Assembly: GCA_944324645.1 (NCBI GenBank)
Contig: CALUXB010000002.1
Location: 62,001-126,000, forward strand
From: an uncultured Elusimicrobiales bacterium
GTDB taxonomy: Bacteria; Elusimicrobiota; Elusimicrobia; Elusimicrobiales; Elusimicrobiaceae
Length of the DNA stretch: 64,000 nt
Direction: 5' to 3'
Shown in pieces: positions 16,907 through 25,098 of the stretch (within the stretch, counting starts at the first letter, position 1; each line of letters starts with the position of its first letter). The notes beneath the pieces are model-generated. The model searched no databases. It was not told the origin of the DNA and was given only the letters and a program-made list of their open reading frames with translations. Both the position numbers and the translations under genes were made by a program.

Positions 16907-18241
16907 ATGGATCCCCTTTCTTCTTTACCCGTTATACAGACCAAACCCAATGCTTGGGCGCTTCTGCCGCTGTGGGTCTTTTTAGTTGCCTATTTGGCGG
17001 TATCTTTATTGGCAGGCGATTTCTATAAAATGCCTATTACCGTTGCTTTTGTATTGGCTTCCGTCGTGGCAGTAGCAGCATCTAAGGGCGGCAATATTAC
17101 CCAACGGATTGAAAATTTTTGCAAAGGCGCAGCCGACGGCAATATTATGCTGATGGTATTAATCTTTATTTTAGCCGGCGCCTTTGCCCAAACCACCCAA
17201 ACGATGGGCGCGGTGGACAGCACCGTCAATCTGACTCTGTGGCTGTTACCTCAAAAGCTGTTGGTACCTGGTTTATTTTTAGCCGCCTGTTTTGTTTCTC
17301 TTTCTGTAGGCACATCCGTAGGCACCATTGTTGCTTTAACGCCCGTAGCGGCTGGAATAGCAGCAAAGACCGGGGTTACCCCGGCACTCATAACGGCAGC
17401 GGTAGTCAGCGGGGCGATGTTTGGCGACAATTTGTCCTTCATTTCCGACACCACCATCGTAGCCACCCGCACCCAGGGCTGCCGGATGAAAGACAAATTC
17501 CGCACCAATTTGCGCATAGTATTGCCTTTTGCCTTAGTTACGCTCTTGCTTTATTTTGCCATTGGGCGCAATGCCGCAGGAGCTTACAGCCCGGGCCACA
17601 TCAACTGGCTGCACGTTTTACCCTATTTAGCCGTATTAGGGGCCGCTTTAGCCGGGGTGCACGTAATGACCGTGTTGCTGGGCGGAACGGTCCTGGCGGG
17701 TATTATTGGGCTTTTAACGGGTTCTTTTGACGCGTGGGGCTGGACTGGGGCTATGGGCAAAGGGATCAATGGAATGGGGGAATTGATTGTAGTCACGATT
17801 TTGGCTGGCGGTATGCTGGAAATGATACGACTCAATGGCGGATTTGCCTGGATTATCCAAAAAATGACTTCTCGGGCCAACTCCATACGCGGTGCGGAAT
17901 TTGCCATAGCCGGACTGGTTGGTTTTGCTAATTTATGTACCGCCAATAATACCATCGCTTTGATTATGGCCGGCCCCATAGCTAAAGAAATTGCAGTACG
18001 TTTTAAAATCCCGGCCAACCGCTCTGCCAGTATTATGGATATTTTCTCGTGTTTTGTGCAGGGAGCTATCCCGTATGGGGCGCAGCTTTTAATGGCGGCG
18101 GGGCTTTCCAACCTCTCCCCGATTGCAATTATGCAATATCTATACTATCCCTATCTGCTGGGTATTGGCGCTTTGCTGGCGATATGGCTGGGGTTTCCGC
18201 GTCGGGGCCCGCGCGGCGGAGAAAATAAAAAGATTCTTTGA
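16907..18241 (+). CDS. NhaC-like Na+/H+ antiporter family membrane protein
   Basis: This 444-residue inner-membrane protein has about 11-12 hydrophobic segments, starting with ALLPLWVFLVAYLAVSLLAG. The signature FGDNLSFISDTTIVATRTQG (around residues 172-191) matches the NhaC/ArsB-superfamily motif for Na+/H+ exchange. Other family features are SVGTSVGTIVALTPVA and ANLCTANNTIALIMAGP. The ATG at 16907 replaces a frame that would begin inside tRNA-Arg. It has no strong ribosome site and is probably transcribed from a promoter between the tRNA and the gene, or with the tRNA. The exact ion or organic substrate (for example malate/lactate exchange) cannot be decided. Confidence 0.82.
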   Translation: MDPLSSLPVIQTKPNAWALLPLWVFLVAYLAVSLLAGDFYKMPITVAFVLASVVAVAASKGGNITQRIENFCKGAADGNIMLMVLIFILAGAFAQTTQTMGAVDSTVNLTLWLLPQKLLVPGLFLAACFVSLSVGTSVGTIVALTPVAAGIAAKTGVTPALITAAVVSGAMFGDNLSFISDTTIVATRTQGCRMKDKFRTNLRIVLPFALVTLLLYFAIGRNAAGAYSPGHINWLHVLPYLAVLGAALAGVHVMTVLLGGTVLAGIIGLLTGSFDAWGWTGAMGKGINGMGELIVVTILAGGMLEMIRLNGGFAWIIQKMTSRANSIRGAEFAIAGLVGFANLCTANNTIALIMAGPIAKEIAVRFKIPANRSASIMDIFSCFVQGAIPYGAQLLMAAGLSNLSPIAIMQYLYYPYLLGIGALLAIWLGFPRRGPRGGENKKIL

Positions 18242-18293
18242 TTTTACACTACCTGTAGCGCAAAAGGCTTTCCTCTGCATAGGATTTACACCC

Positions 18294-18321
18294 AAAAACC
18301 CGCCTCTAACAGCGGGTTTTT
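18294..18321. terminator. Bidirectional intrinsic terminator
   Basis: AAAAACCCGC (18294-18303) pairs with GCGGGTTTTT (18312-18321). It separates the convergent antiporter and Sel1-like genes. Confidence 0.9.
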
Positions 18322-18335
18322 ATAGGTACAATTCC

Positions 18336-18782
18336 TTATTTAAACACTTCTTTACGCAGGTAAATGATTCTCTTTTCCAAATAATCGTGGGCTTCTTTGG
18401 ATAAGTCCGTATTGCGGCCGGAAGCGATATCGGCAGACAAGGCCTGTTCATAGCTGCTCAACGCCCGTTTAGGGTCACGCAAGGTGCCACAACCCAAAGC
18501 ATACAAATCACCTAACAACAGCCAAACTGCAGGGTCTTTCTCCTGAGCAGCCAAGATACTGCTCCATTTAAAAATTTGGGGGTAGTAACGCTCATCTTTT
18601 TCTTCATAAAAAAGCGATGCCATTTTATACATAGCTTCTTTATCACCCTCTTTAGCTCGGTGCTCCAATTCTTTATACATTTGCTTTTTAACGGCAGGCG
18701 AAGGGGGCCTGCGCTGCCACAGCCCATAACCCAAGCTGCCTATAATGACACAAAACAGGAAGAGAAGTATGATGAGTTCCAT
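18336..18782 (-). CDS. Membrane-anchored Sel1/TPR-like small protein
   Basis: This 148-residue protein starts with a single hydrophobic helix (ELIILLFLFCVIIGSLGYGL) that should anchor it in the inner membrane. The rest is helical with Sel1/TPR-like repeats: EAMYKMASLFYEEKDERYY and LLGDLYALGCGTLRDPKRAL, the latter being the classic Sel1 consensus. Such repeats mediate protein contacts. On the minus strand TATACT (18790-18795) lies 7 nt before the ATG with no ribosome site, so the mRNA is probably leaderless. The partner is unknown. Confidence 0.72.
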   Translation of the reverse strand: MELIILLFLFCVIIGSLGYGLWQRRPPSPAVKKQMYKELEHRAKEGDKEAMYKMASLFYEEKDERYYPQIFKWSSILAAQEKDPAVWLLLGDLYALGCGTLRDPKRALSSYEQALSADIASGRNTDLSKEAHDYLEKRIIYLRKEVFK

Positions 18783-18904
18783 ATGTTTAAGTATAGTTTA
18801 TTTCCTGCAAAAAATAAACTCCTTTTTCAAATCCTTAGCCGTCAAACGCCCTCCCAAGTCCCCGCACAGCAATATACCGCGATACACTGCCGTGCAATAA
18901 ACGA

Positions 18905-18931
18905 ACCGCCGCACGGTAAAAATGCGGCGGT
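18905..18931 (-). terminator. Weak terminator after the Cys-rich pilin gene
   Basis: ACCGCCGCA (18905-18913) pairs with TGCGGCGGT (18923-18931), but the following T-run on the minus strand is interrupted (TCGTTTATT). Confidence 0.45.
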
Positions 18932-18956
18932 CTCAAACTCTTTTGCGCCAAATACG

Positions 18957-20228
18957 CTATTGCTTAAAATATTTCACGCAAGTACATTGCAAATAACAGG
19001 CAGATCCGGTGGGCCCCACCCCTATGAGCAATGGCGCTCTACGCCCTTCCGGACTGCACTCCGTTCCCGTAGCATTGCTGGGAATCCAGCAGGCTGATGT
19101 TTCGGTGCACTGCCAGCGCAACATAGAACCGCCCGGCTCAACCGGATCCCTGTCCGGGTTGATATCTACATTATATGTACATTCGCAGGTGGAGGAGTTC
19201 CAGGTACCGCCGTTTTGCGTGCACTGCAGTTGTTCCAACGGACTACAGAAACCTTCCGCCGGTTTAAAATCTCCCTGGCCGCCGCCAGTGCCGCAGCAGG
19301 TCACCCGGCGTACTGAATAATTGAGCCCGCTTTTGGCAATGTCCGTACAGGTACCGTTAAAAACCCCGTCACAGGTATATGACGTTATCGCTTTGTCGCA
19401 ATTGTCAGTATAGTTCACATTGCCCTTTAGGATATCTGCCGTAGTGAATTTGCCTATAACTGTTGTTGATTCTTTGCAGGCTTCCTCGCAACGCCCAGTC
19501 ACACTATTCCACACCTCACCGGAATCACAACATTTTGCTTGATTGGGATTGCAGGTACAGTCATCCGGATTAAGCTCGCAGAATGTTTTAGCCACACACT
19601 GGCTGCCGTCCCATTTCTGTTCTTCCGTGCAGCATTTTTCTTGATTGGCGTTGCATTCACAATCATCTGGATTTAAATCACAAAAAGTTTTAGTCACGCA
19701 TTGACTGCCGTCCCACTTTTCATCAGAAGTGCAGCATTTTTCCTGATTGGGATTACAGCTACAGGAAGAAGGATCTATATCGCAGGGACCTTGCTCTTGC
19801 ACTTCTCCGGCACATTCATCTACCGGCATAGATACATCTTGGCATTTGGGATATGTCTTATTTAATTTGTCGCAATACTCCCCTTCACAGCAAATAAGGC
19901 CTTCTTTGTAAGATAACATTTTCAATGTATAGCCTCTGTCAGAATTGGCCGTCATGCCTTGTCCTGTTAAATTGTACGTATAATTAGAACTTGCAGCACC
20001 GGCCAACATTTGCAACTTGCTTTTATCGGTTTGATAAGTCTTGCCAAAGTTGCAACGATGTTCTTGTTCTGTACGCACAGCAGCGAACATATCTTCCGCT
20101 TCCGTGGTCTTACGTGTTTCCAATACGCGAGAGAATTTAGGCACAGCCACCGCTGCCAATACCCCTAACACGATGACCACTACCAATAACTCTGTCAGCG
20201 TAAAAGCTTTTTTAGTAGATTTCTTCAT
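18957..20228 (-). CDS. Type IV pilin-like protein with Cys-rich repeat extension
   Basis: This 423-residue protein begins like a pseudopilin: short basic leader MKKSTKKA, then FTLTELLVVVIVLGVLAAVA with the conserved Glu at mature position 5. Position -1 is Ala rather than Gly. After a pilin-like stretch to about residue 130 the protein becomes Cys-rich. Residues 149-250 hold three 34-residue repeats built on C-x-(I/L)-(D/N)-P-x-x-C-x-CN-x-NQ-x-KCC..W..(S)QC. A further Cys/Gly-rich region ends in LQCTCVKYF. The length is 2-3 times that of a normal pilin. It is likely exported by the type II/IV pilus machinery and disulfide-bonded. ATG is preceded by AGGAGA. Confidence 0.85.
   Translation of the reverse strand: MKKSTKKAFTLTELLVVVIVLGVLAAVAVPKFSRVLETRKTTEAEDMFAAVRTEQEHRCNFGKTYQTDKSKLQMLAGAASSNYTYNLTGQGMTANSDRGYTLKMLSYKEGLICCEGEYCDKLNKTYPKCQDVSMPVDECAGEVQEQGPCDIDPSSCSCNPNQEKCCTSDEKWDGSQCVTKTFCDLNPDDCECNANQEKCCTEEQKWDGSQCVAKTFCELNPDDCTCNPNQAKCCDSGEVWNSVTGRCEEACKESTTVIGKFTTADILKGNVNYTDNCDKAITSYTCDGVFNGTCTDIAKSGLNYSVRRVTCCGTGGGQGDFKPAEGFCSPLEQLQCTQNGGTWNSSTCECTYNVDINPDRDPVEPGGSMLRWQCTETSACWIPSNATGTECSPEGRRAPLLIGVGPTGSACYLQCTCVKYFKQ
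19479..19784 (-). repeat. Three tandem 102-nt coding repeats (Cys-rich)
   Basis: Residues 149-182, 183-216 and 217-250 of the pilin-like protein align at 34 residues each. Units 1 and 2 are nearly identical (QEKCC..KWDGSQCV.KTFC), unit 3 is diverged and has a 2-residue shift before its QC equivalent (TGRC). Confidence 0.85.
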
Positions 20229-20397
20229 ATATATTCTCCTAGAGCAAAACTTTTACTGATTCTTATTATTCACGTTGAAATCCATATATTAACAATATAA
20301 TAAAAAACACGAAAAAAACCAACAAAATTAATAAACCAACCGTGAATTTATCCAAAAACAATTTCTACACCATCTTCTACCTAATGAATTGAACAAT

Positions 20398-20423
20398 AAA
20401 AAACCCGCTTTTTAGACGGGTTT
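20398..20423 (-). terminator. Intrinsic terminator
   Basis: AAACCCG and CGGGTTT pair around a 9-nt loop, and the minus strand continues with a T-run. It ends the unknown exported-protein gene. Confidence 0.8.
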
Positions 20424-20431
20424 AAAATAAA

Positions 20432-21496
20432 TTACCGGGCTTGTAAACGCCTTAATTCATGTACTAGCCGTGCCTTGTGTAAGCCTATAATAGTATTCTC
20501 CTTTTCTGCAAGCAGGCGCAAAATATTTTCTTGCTGCGGTATGTCCAAAGCAGAGAAAGCTTTTAAAGAGCGAGCTAGGTCTATACAATTTGAACGCAAC
20601 AGAGGGTTCTGTGCCACTATTTGCCATTCGTCTTGGCTCAGTCTAAAGAACAAAGCCGGATTTTCTTTTAAACGATTTTCCATGGCAGCAGACTGGGCTT
20701 GGGCTGAGGTTGGGGCCACAGCAACCAAGGCCATCACGCCCAAAGGAACTGCCGCTCCCTTCATAGCTTTTACAGCGGCTCCCGTGCCAAACATGTTTTT
20801 TATTTCTTTACGTCCAACCAAACCTACCATTTCTCCCATTTTTTGTTTTGAAATGGACAGAGATTTGGAATATTCATATTGACGTGCCAATGCATAGCGG
20901 ATGGTTTGGTCCACATGAGGCTCTACCACACGTTTAAAATAAGCTTTTGGAGTTTCATAACGCAACAGTACTGTTTGGTAGGTTACTTCCATATTAGAAA
21001 AAACATGATCCATCAGACTTTGTGCCGTTTTCAGGCTTTCCATTTCCTTTCCAGGAATTTGAACTTTCCACAATCCAGGATGTTTGCTCTGCACATAACG
21101 GGGTACAGAATATACATAATTATCCGCAATACGTTTTAACTCGGCATTAAAAGAGGCAATATATTCCGGTGACTTGTCATATATCGGCTTAAGCTGAAAA
21201 TGCTCATCTGCCATTTTGGTAGCCAGCACATTTACTTCCCCTTTGGAACGCTTCAGATTTTGGCTTATTTTGCTTACTTTAGCAGATAAATACACATTAC
21301 GCGCCAAGAGTGCCGCACCCCCTCCCGCCAAAAGCCAGCCAAGCAGTTGGGGATGTTTGCGGGCTACTTCTTCATTGTCTTCCAAAACTTTACGCGCATC
21401 CTCTATTTCAGGATCATCAACAACATTTGCTAGAGCACCACCAGCAGACATAGCTACTAACAACACAGACATAACACAACACAGAAAATATTTCAT
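20432..21496 (-). CDS. Exported protein of unknown function, 354 aa
   Basis: I do not recognise a family. The protein begins with a signal peptide (MKYFLCCVMSVLLVAMSAGG, cleavage probably after ALA at about 24). A second hydrophobic stretch LLGWLLAGGGAALLA near residue 55 may be a membrane anchor, and a third (VPLGVMALVAVAPTSAQA) lies near 255. Between them are charged helices with no catalytic motif. ATG 21496 is chosen because GAGGTG precedes it and the signal peptide starts there; an in-frame ATG upstream at 21571 would lie in the operator palindrome. A candidate promoter with an overlapping palindrome lies at 21552-21597. Confidence 0.6.
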   Translation of the reverse strand: MKYFLCCVMSVLLVAMSAGGALANVVDDPEIEDARKVLEDNEEVARKHPQLLGWLLAGGGAALLARNVYLSAKVSKISQNLKRSKGEVNVLATKMADEHFQLKPIYDKSPEYIASFNAELKRIADNYVYSVPRYVQSKHPGLWKVQIPGKEMESLKTAQSLMDHVFSNMEVTYQTVLLRYETPKAYFKRVVEPHVDQTIRYALARQYEYSKSLSISKQKMGEMVGLVGRKEIKNMFGTGAAVKAMKGAAVPLGVMALVAVAPTSAQAQSAAMENRLKENPALFFRLSQDEWQIVAQNPLLRSNCIDLARSLKAFSALDIPQQENILRLLAEKENTIIGLHKARLVHELRRLQAR

Positions 21497-21551
21497 AAAG
21501 CTAGCACCTCTTTCTTGTATTATGAAAAAAAGCCACTCATCTTCACAATAC

Positions 21552-21584
21552 CCATTAGACCTATATGCCATATAGGTCTAATGG
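21552..21584. repeat. 33-nt perfect palindrome over a promoter (candidate operator)
   Basis: Arms of 15 nt (CCATTAGACCTATAT and its exact complement) flank GCC. It overlaps the -10 of the candidate minus-strand promoter, which is where a repressor would bind. No T-run follows on either strand, so a terminator is unlikely. Confidence 0.75.
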
Positions 21585-21597
21585 TCCCTTTATACAA
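21569..21597 (-). promoter_or_regulatory. Candidate promoter of the exported-protein gene
   Basis: On the minus strand TTGTAT (21597-21592) and TATATG (21574-21569) are 17 nt apart. The -10 lies inside the 33-nt palindrome. Confidence 0.5.
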
Positions 21598-21729
21598 TTT
21601 AAGGGTTTCATCTTTCCGCACAATACTTCTGCCCATACAATAAACATAAAAAAACAGCCCACAGCTTAACGCCTTGGGCCATTTGCAGTTTTCCTATACC
21701 TAAGCGCGGGTTAGGTCTTTAAGACCAAT

Positions 21730-21761
21730 AAAAACCCGCCCTTTACAAAGGGCGGGTTTTT
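21730..21761. terminator. Strong intrinsic terminator after the SWIB gene
   Basis: AAAAACCCGCCCTTT and AAAGGGCGGGTTTTT pair across a 2-nt loop, giving a perfect 15-bp stem usable in both directions. Confidence 0.92.
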
Positions 21762-21773
21762 GGAAAAGACAAA

Positions 21774-22028
21774 TTATTTCACGTTCTTGGAAATATATTT
21801 GCTCATGTCAAACATGCTGATTTGTTTTTTGCCTTCAAAAATAGCGGCCAATTTGTCATCGGCATTAATCATACGTTTGTTGGTGCTGTCCTGCAAACCG
21901 TTTTTCTTAATGTAATCCCACATCTTTTTAACGATTTCGGTTCTCGGAAGCGGATTATTGCCCACCACGGCGGCCAAGGCGGCGCTGGGGGTTAAAGGGG
22001 CCATAAATTTAGCGTTAGCTTTTGCCAT
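21774..22028 (-). CDS. SWIB-domain small protein
   Basis: This 84-residue basic protein is a stand-alone SWIB/MDM2-fold domain. The hallmarks are FMAPLTPSAALAAVVG, then LPRTEIVKKMWDYIKKNGLQ, a short NKRMINADDKLAAIF segment, and MFDMSKYISK. In eukaryotes the domain occurs in chromatin remodellers; in bacteria it is known best from chlamydiae, where it is linked to DNA topology, and it also occurs in other phyla. The Met at 22028 is chosen because AGGAGA lies 7 nt upstream; 13 extra codons would lack a site. It is a single-gene unit with its own terminator. Confidence 0.88.
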   Translation of the reverse strand: MAKANAKFMAPLTPSAALAAVVGNNPLPRTEIVKKMWDYIKKNGLQDSTNKRMINADDKLAAIFEGKKQISMFDMSKYISKNVK

Positions 22029-22100
22029 AGTTAAGTCTCCTGTGTCTTGGGTAGTCAGATACCCCAAAAGGGTATTTGTTTTATTCTAGTAAATTACAAA

Positions 22101-22138
22101 GCAAATTGTAAGGGATTTTTTCATCCCTTACAATTTGC
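22101..22138 (-). terminator. Long hairpin after pckA
   Basis: GCAAATTGTAAGGGAT (22101-22116) pairs perfectly over 16 bp with 22123-22138, with a 6-nt loop. It starts 12 nt after the pckA stop. Only a short, broken T-run follows on the minus strand, but position and stem length suggest a terminator or mRNA 3' stabiliser. Confidence 0.75.
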
Positions 22139-22150
22139 CGTCAAAACTGC

Positions 22151-23788
22151 TTATTTGCCGCAGCAGCAGGCGTCTTTCACTTTCGGCGCGGCGGAAAGCA
22201 CTTCCTGGGATACGCCGTCGGCGTATTTTTTGAAGTTTTCCACAAACGCTTTGGCCAGCTCTTCGTACTTTTTCATGTACGCTTCTTTATCCTGCCACAG
22301 GTTCATCGGGTTCAAGATTTCAGAGGGAACGCCTTCGCATTCGGTCGGAATCTGGAAGCCGAACACCGGGTCGGTGGTAAAGTGCACTTTGGCCAATTTG
22401 CCGTCCAAAGCCGCATTCAAGAGCGTGCGGGTGTATTTGATGCTGATGCGGTTGCCCACGCCATACGGGCCGCCGATCCAGCCGGTGTTGACCAACCAGC
22501 AGTCCACGTTGTGTTCTTTAATTTTCTTTTTGAGCAGCTGGGCATACACGTCCGGGTGCAGGGGCATAAACGGACCGCCGAAGCAGGTGCTGAACGTGCT
22601 CTGCGGTTCTTTTACGCCTTTTTCCGTACCGGCCACTTTGGCGGTGTAGCCGCTGATGAAGTGGTACAGAGCCTGGTCCGGGCTGAGTTTGGAAATCGGA
22701 GGCATCACACCGAAAGCATCGCAGGTTAAAAAGATGATGTTTTTCGGGTGGTCGGCGCGTTCGCTTTCCACTGCGTTGCTGATGAAGTTAAGCGGGTAGC
22801 AGGCGCGGGTGTTTTCGGTCAAAGAACCGTCGTCCAAGTCCAGCTTGCCGGTTTCGGGGTCAAAGACCACGTTTTCCAATACGGTGCCAAAGCGGCGGGT
22901 GGTGGAATAAATTTGCGGTTCGGCTTCGGGGTTAAGTTTGATTACTTTAGCGTAGCAGCCGCCTTCAAAGTTGAAGATGCCGCTTTCGTCCCAGCCGTGT
23001 TCATCGTCGCCGATGAGGCCGCGGGATACGTCAGCAGACAGCGTGGTTTTGCCCGTGCCGGACAAACCGAAGAAAATGGCGCTGTCGCCTTTGGGGCCCA
23101 CGTTGGCGGAGCAGTGCATTGTCATAATGCCTTTCTGCGGCAAGAGATAGTTCATTACCGTGAATAAAGCTTTCTTGTTTTCGCCGCCGTATTCGGAACC
23201 AATGACCAACACCATTTTCTTTTCAAAGTTAATCAAAATGGCGGTTTCGGATTTGGTGCCATCGGTAGCCGGGTCGGCTTTCATACGCGGCAGGCAGATG
23301 AGCGTAAATTCAGGCACAAACCCTTTGAGCTCTTCTTTTTTAGGCTCAATGAACATATTTTTGACAAACAGGTTCGTCCAGGCGCATTCGGTAATAGCGC
23401 GCACTTTGAGGCGGGAAGCTTCGCTGGAGCCTACATAAGCGTCACGGGCGAAGAGTTCTTTGTCTTCCACATATTTCTGGGCTTTGGCAAACAAAATGTC
23501 CCAGTATTTGGGCTCAATGCCGACGTTGCCTTTGCTGAACCAAAGTTTCCCTTCCACATCTTTGGTTTTGACAAAGAAGCGGTCATTGGGGCTGCGGCCG
23601 GTATGTTTGCCGGTGCTGACGCACAGCGGGCCGCCGTAGACGATGTCGCCTTCTTCGCGTTTCACAGCTTCTTCATACAAGGCCGGGGTGGAATAGTTCC
23701 AGTGCACGGTCTTGGTGGTTTTTAGGCCGGAATGCTCCAAGCCATAGTCCGGTTTAAAAAAATCCGGGTTTGCGTGTTTTGTATTCAT
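22151..23788 (-). CDS. pckA: ATP-dependent phosphoenolpyruvate carboxykinase
   Basis: PckA interconverts oxaloacetate + ATP and PEP + CO2 + ADP. In gut fermenters it often runs in the carboxylating direction towards succinate. The 545-residue protein has the ATP-type signatures: TGRSPNDRF near residue 70, the P-loop GLSGTGKTTLS near 245, GDDEHGWDESGIFNFEGGCY and the metal-binding Lys/His region before it. The C-terminus ends in an odd Cys/Lys tail (KDACCCGK). It is followed by a hairpin terminator and preceded by the aminotransferase gene on the same strand 8 nt away, so the two may be co-transcribed. Confidence 0.96.
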   Translation of the reverse strand: MNTKHANPDFFKPDYGLEHSGLKTTKTVHWNYSTPALYEEAVKREEGDIVYGGPLCVSTGKHTGRSPNDRFFVKTKDVEGKLWFSKGNVGIEPKYWDILFAKAQKYVEDKELFARDAYVGSSEASRLKVRAITECAWTNLFVKNMFIEPKKEELKGFVPEFTLICLPRMKADPATDGTKSETAILINFEKKMVLVIGSEYGGENKKALFTVMNYLLPQKGIMTMHCSANVGPKGDSAIFFGLSGTGKTTLSADVSRGLIGDDEHGWDESGIFNFEGGCYAKVIKLNPEAEPQIYSTTRRFGTVLENVVFDPETGKLDLDDGSLTENTRACYPLNFISNAVESERADHPKNIIFLTCDAFGVMPPISKLSPDQALYHFISGYTAKVAGTEKGVKEPQSTFSTCFGGPFMPLHPDVYAQLLKKKIKEHNVDCWLVNTGWIGGPYGVGNRISIKYTRTLLNAALDGKLAKVHFTTDPVFGFQIPTECEGVPSEILNPMNLWQDKEAYMKKYEELAKAFVENFKKYADGVSQEVLSAAPKVKDACCCGK

Positions 23789-23795
23789 AATGTTC

Positions 23796-24980
23796 CTATC
23801 CTTCCTTTATAGGGAGATTTTCCAGCGCCCGTTTTATCCTGCGGACCCCTTGGACAATGCTGTCCTCAGAGGCGCAAAAACTAATGCGCAAATGACCGTC
23901 CATTCCGAAGGCCTGGCCGGGCACCACAGCCACTAAAGCCTCTTCCAGCAGGTACTGAGCCAGCACCTGGGAATCGGAATTATAGTAGCTAAAATCGGCG
24001 AACGAATAGAAAGTCCCCTGCGGCTTTTGCACGCGGATGTGCGGAATTTGCTCCAACTCCGCCATCAGGACGTCTCTATTATGTTGCAGTAAAGAACGCA
24101 GGTCCTCAATACAGCGTTGGTCACCCGTAAGCGCGGCCGCAGCCGCAGCCTCAGAGAGATCACTGTTGCAGGAGGTACTTTGGGCTTGCATACGGCCCAT
24201 CGCACTGATTAAGGACCTGTTTTGCGACACCGCCCACCCGATGCGCAGCCCGGTCAGGCCGTATAACTTGGAAACTCCGTTTGCGATCACCAAGTTTTGG
24301 CCGTCCTGGCTGTAGTCATACGGGTTAGGGCAAACTTTGCCGTCAAAAACGAGTTTATGGTAAATATCGTCCATCAGCAAAAAGATCTGTTTCTTTTCCG
24401 CCAGCTGGACCACCTGTTTAATAAAATCCGCATCAAACACCTGTCCGGAAGGATTATTGGGGCTGTTAAGCAAAATGGCTTTGGTCTTATCCGTCACCGT
24501 GGCGGCTAGTTCTTCAAAGCTCACCCGCAAACGCCCTTTTGCCGGGCGCACTATGACCGGCGTCCCCCCTGCCATTTTGACCATTTCCGGATAGCTCACC
24601 CAATACGGCGCCGGAAAAACCACCTCATCGCCTGCATTAACTATCGCCAATAAAAAGTTAAATAGCGCTTGTTTGGCCCCGGCGGAAACGATAATGTTTT
24701 CCGGCCCGACTTTCTGCCCATAGTTTGCCAGTGTGTACTGGGCTACGGCTTCTTTTAGTTCCGGCGTACCGGTGGAAGGAGAATATTTAATTTTGCGGCT
24801 TTTGGCTTTTTCTATAATAGCCTCTACCGCCGCTTGCGGCGCGGGAAACACCGGTTCCCCCCCGCCCAGATGGATAATCGGTTTGCCTTCTTTTTTCAGC
24901 GCGCGCGCCAGCGCATTAATCTTTAGGGTTGGAGAATCCCCAATAGTCTGCGCGCGTTTGCTTAAGGTTAAATCGGACAT
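23796..24980 (-). CDS. Class I pyridoxal-phosphate aminotransferase (aspartate/aromatic type)
   Basis: This 394-residue PLP enzyme moves amino groups between amino acids and 2-oxo acids, probably aspartate/oxaloacetate, which would feed pckA. Family motifs are LGGGEPVFPAP near the N-terminus, NSPNNPSGQVF near 165, DDIYHKLVF near 200, and the PLP-lysine segment NGVSKLYGLTGLRIGWA near 235. A C-terminal LRISFCAS contains the carboxylate-binding Arg. ATG 24980 is chosen because AAGGAG precedes it; a longer frame would add 32 poorly supported codons. It lies 8 nt before pckA. Substrate specificity is inferred from family and context. Confidence 0.9.
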   Translation of the reverse strand: MSDLTLSKRAQTIGDSPTLKINALARALKKEGKPIIHLGGGEPVFPAPQAAVEAIIEKAKSRKIKYSPSTGTPELKEAVAQYTLANYGQKVGPENIIVSAGAKQALFNFLLAIVNAGDEVVFPAPYWVSYPEMVKMAGGTPVIVRPAKGRLRVSFEELAATVTDKTKAILLNSPNNPSGQVFDADFIKQVVQLAEKKQIFLLMDDIYHKLVFDGKVCPNPYDYSQDGQNLVIANGVSKLYGLTGLRIGWAVSQNRSLISAMGRMQAQSTSCNSDLSEAAAAAALTGDQRCIEDLRSLLQHNRDVLMAELEQIPHIRVQKPQGTFYSFADFSYYNSDSQVLAQYLLEEALVAVVPGQAFGMDGHLRISFCASEDSIVQGVRRIKRALENLPIKEG

Positions 24981-25061
24981 ACGGTAAAACTCCTTATCCT
25001 CATTGTAACATTTAATGAGAGCAAAAGGGATAGTCCTTTTTGACTTTGTCCCTGTTAGAAC

Positions 25062-25093
25062 AAAAAGCCGGCGCACTTACTAATCGCGCCGGC
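25062..25093 (-). terminator. Intrinsic terminator after mrp
   Basis: GCCGGCGC (25067-25074) pairs with GCGCCGGC (25086-25093), and T5 follows on the minus strand. It should end transcription of the DUF2157-to-Mrp gene group. Confidence 0.85.
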
Positions 25094-25098
25094 CCCTT

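Noticed and set aside
19479-19784. CRISPR array
   Set aside because: The regular spacing is an in-frame coding repeat with 34-codon units; there are no spacers and no cas genes in the window.
21000-22000. Transposable element ends formed by the 33-nt palindrome
   Set aside because: No matching second copy, no target duplication and no transposase are visible.
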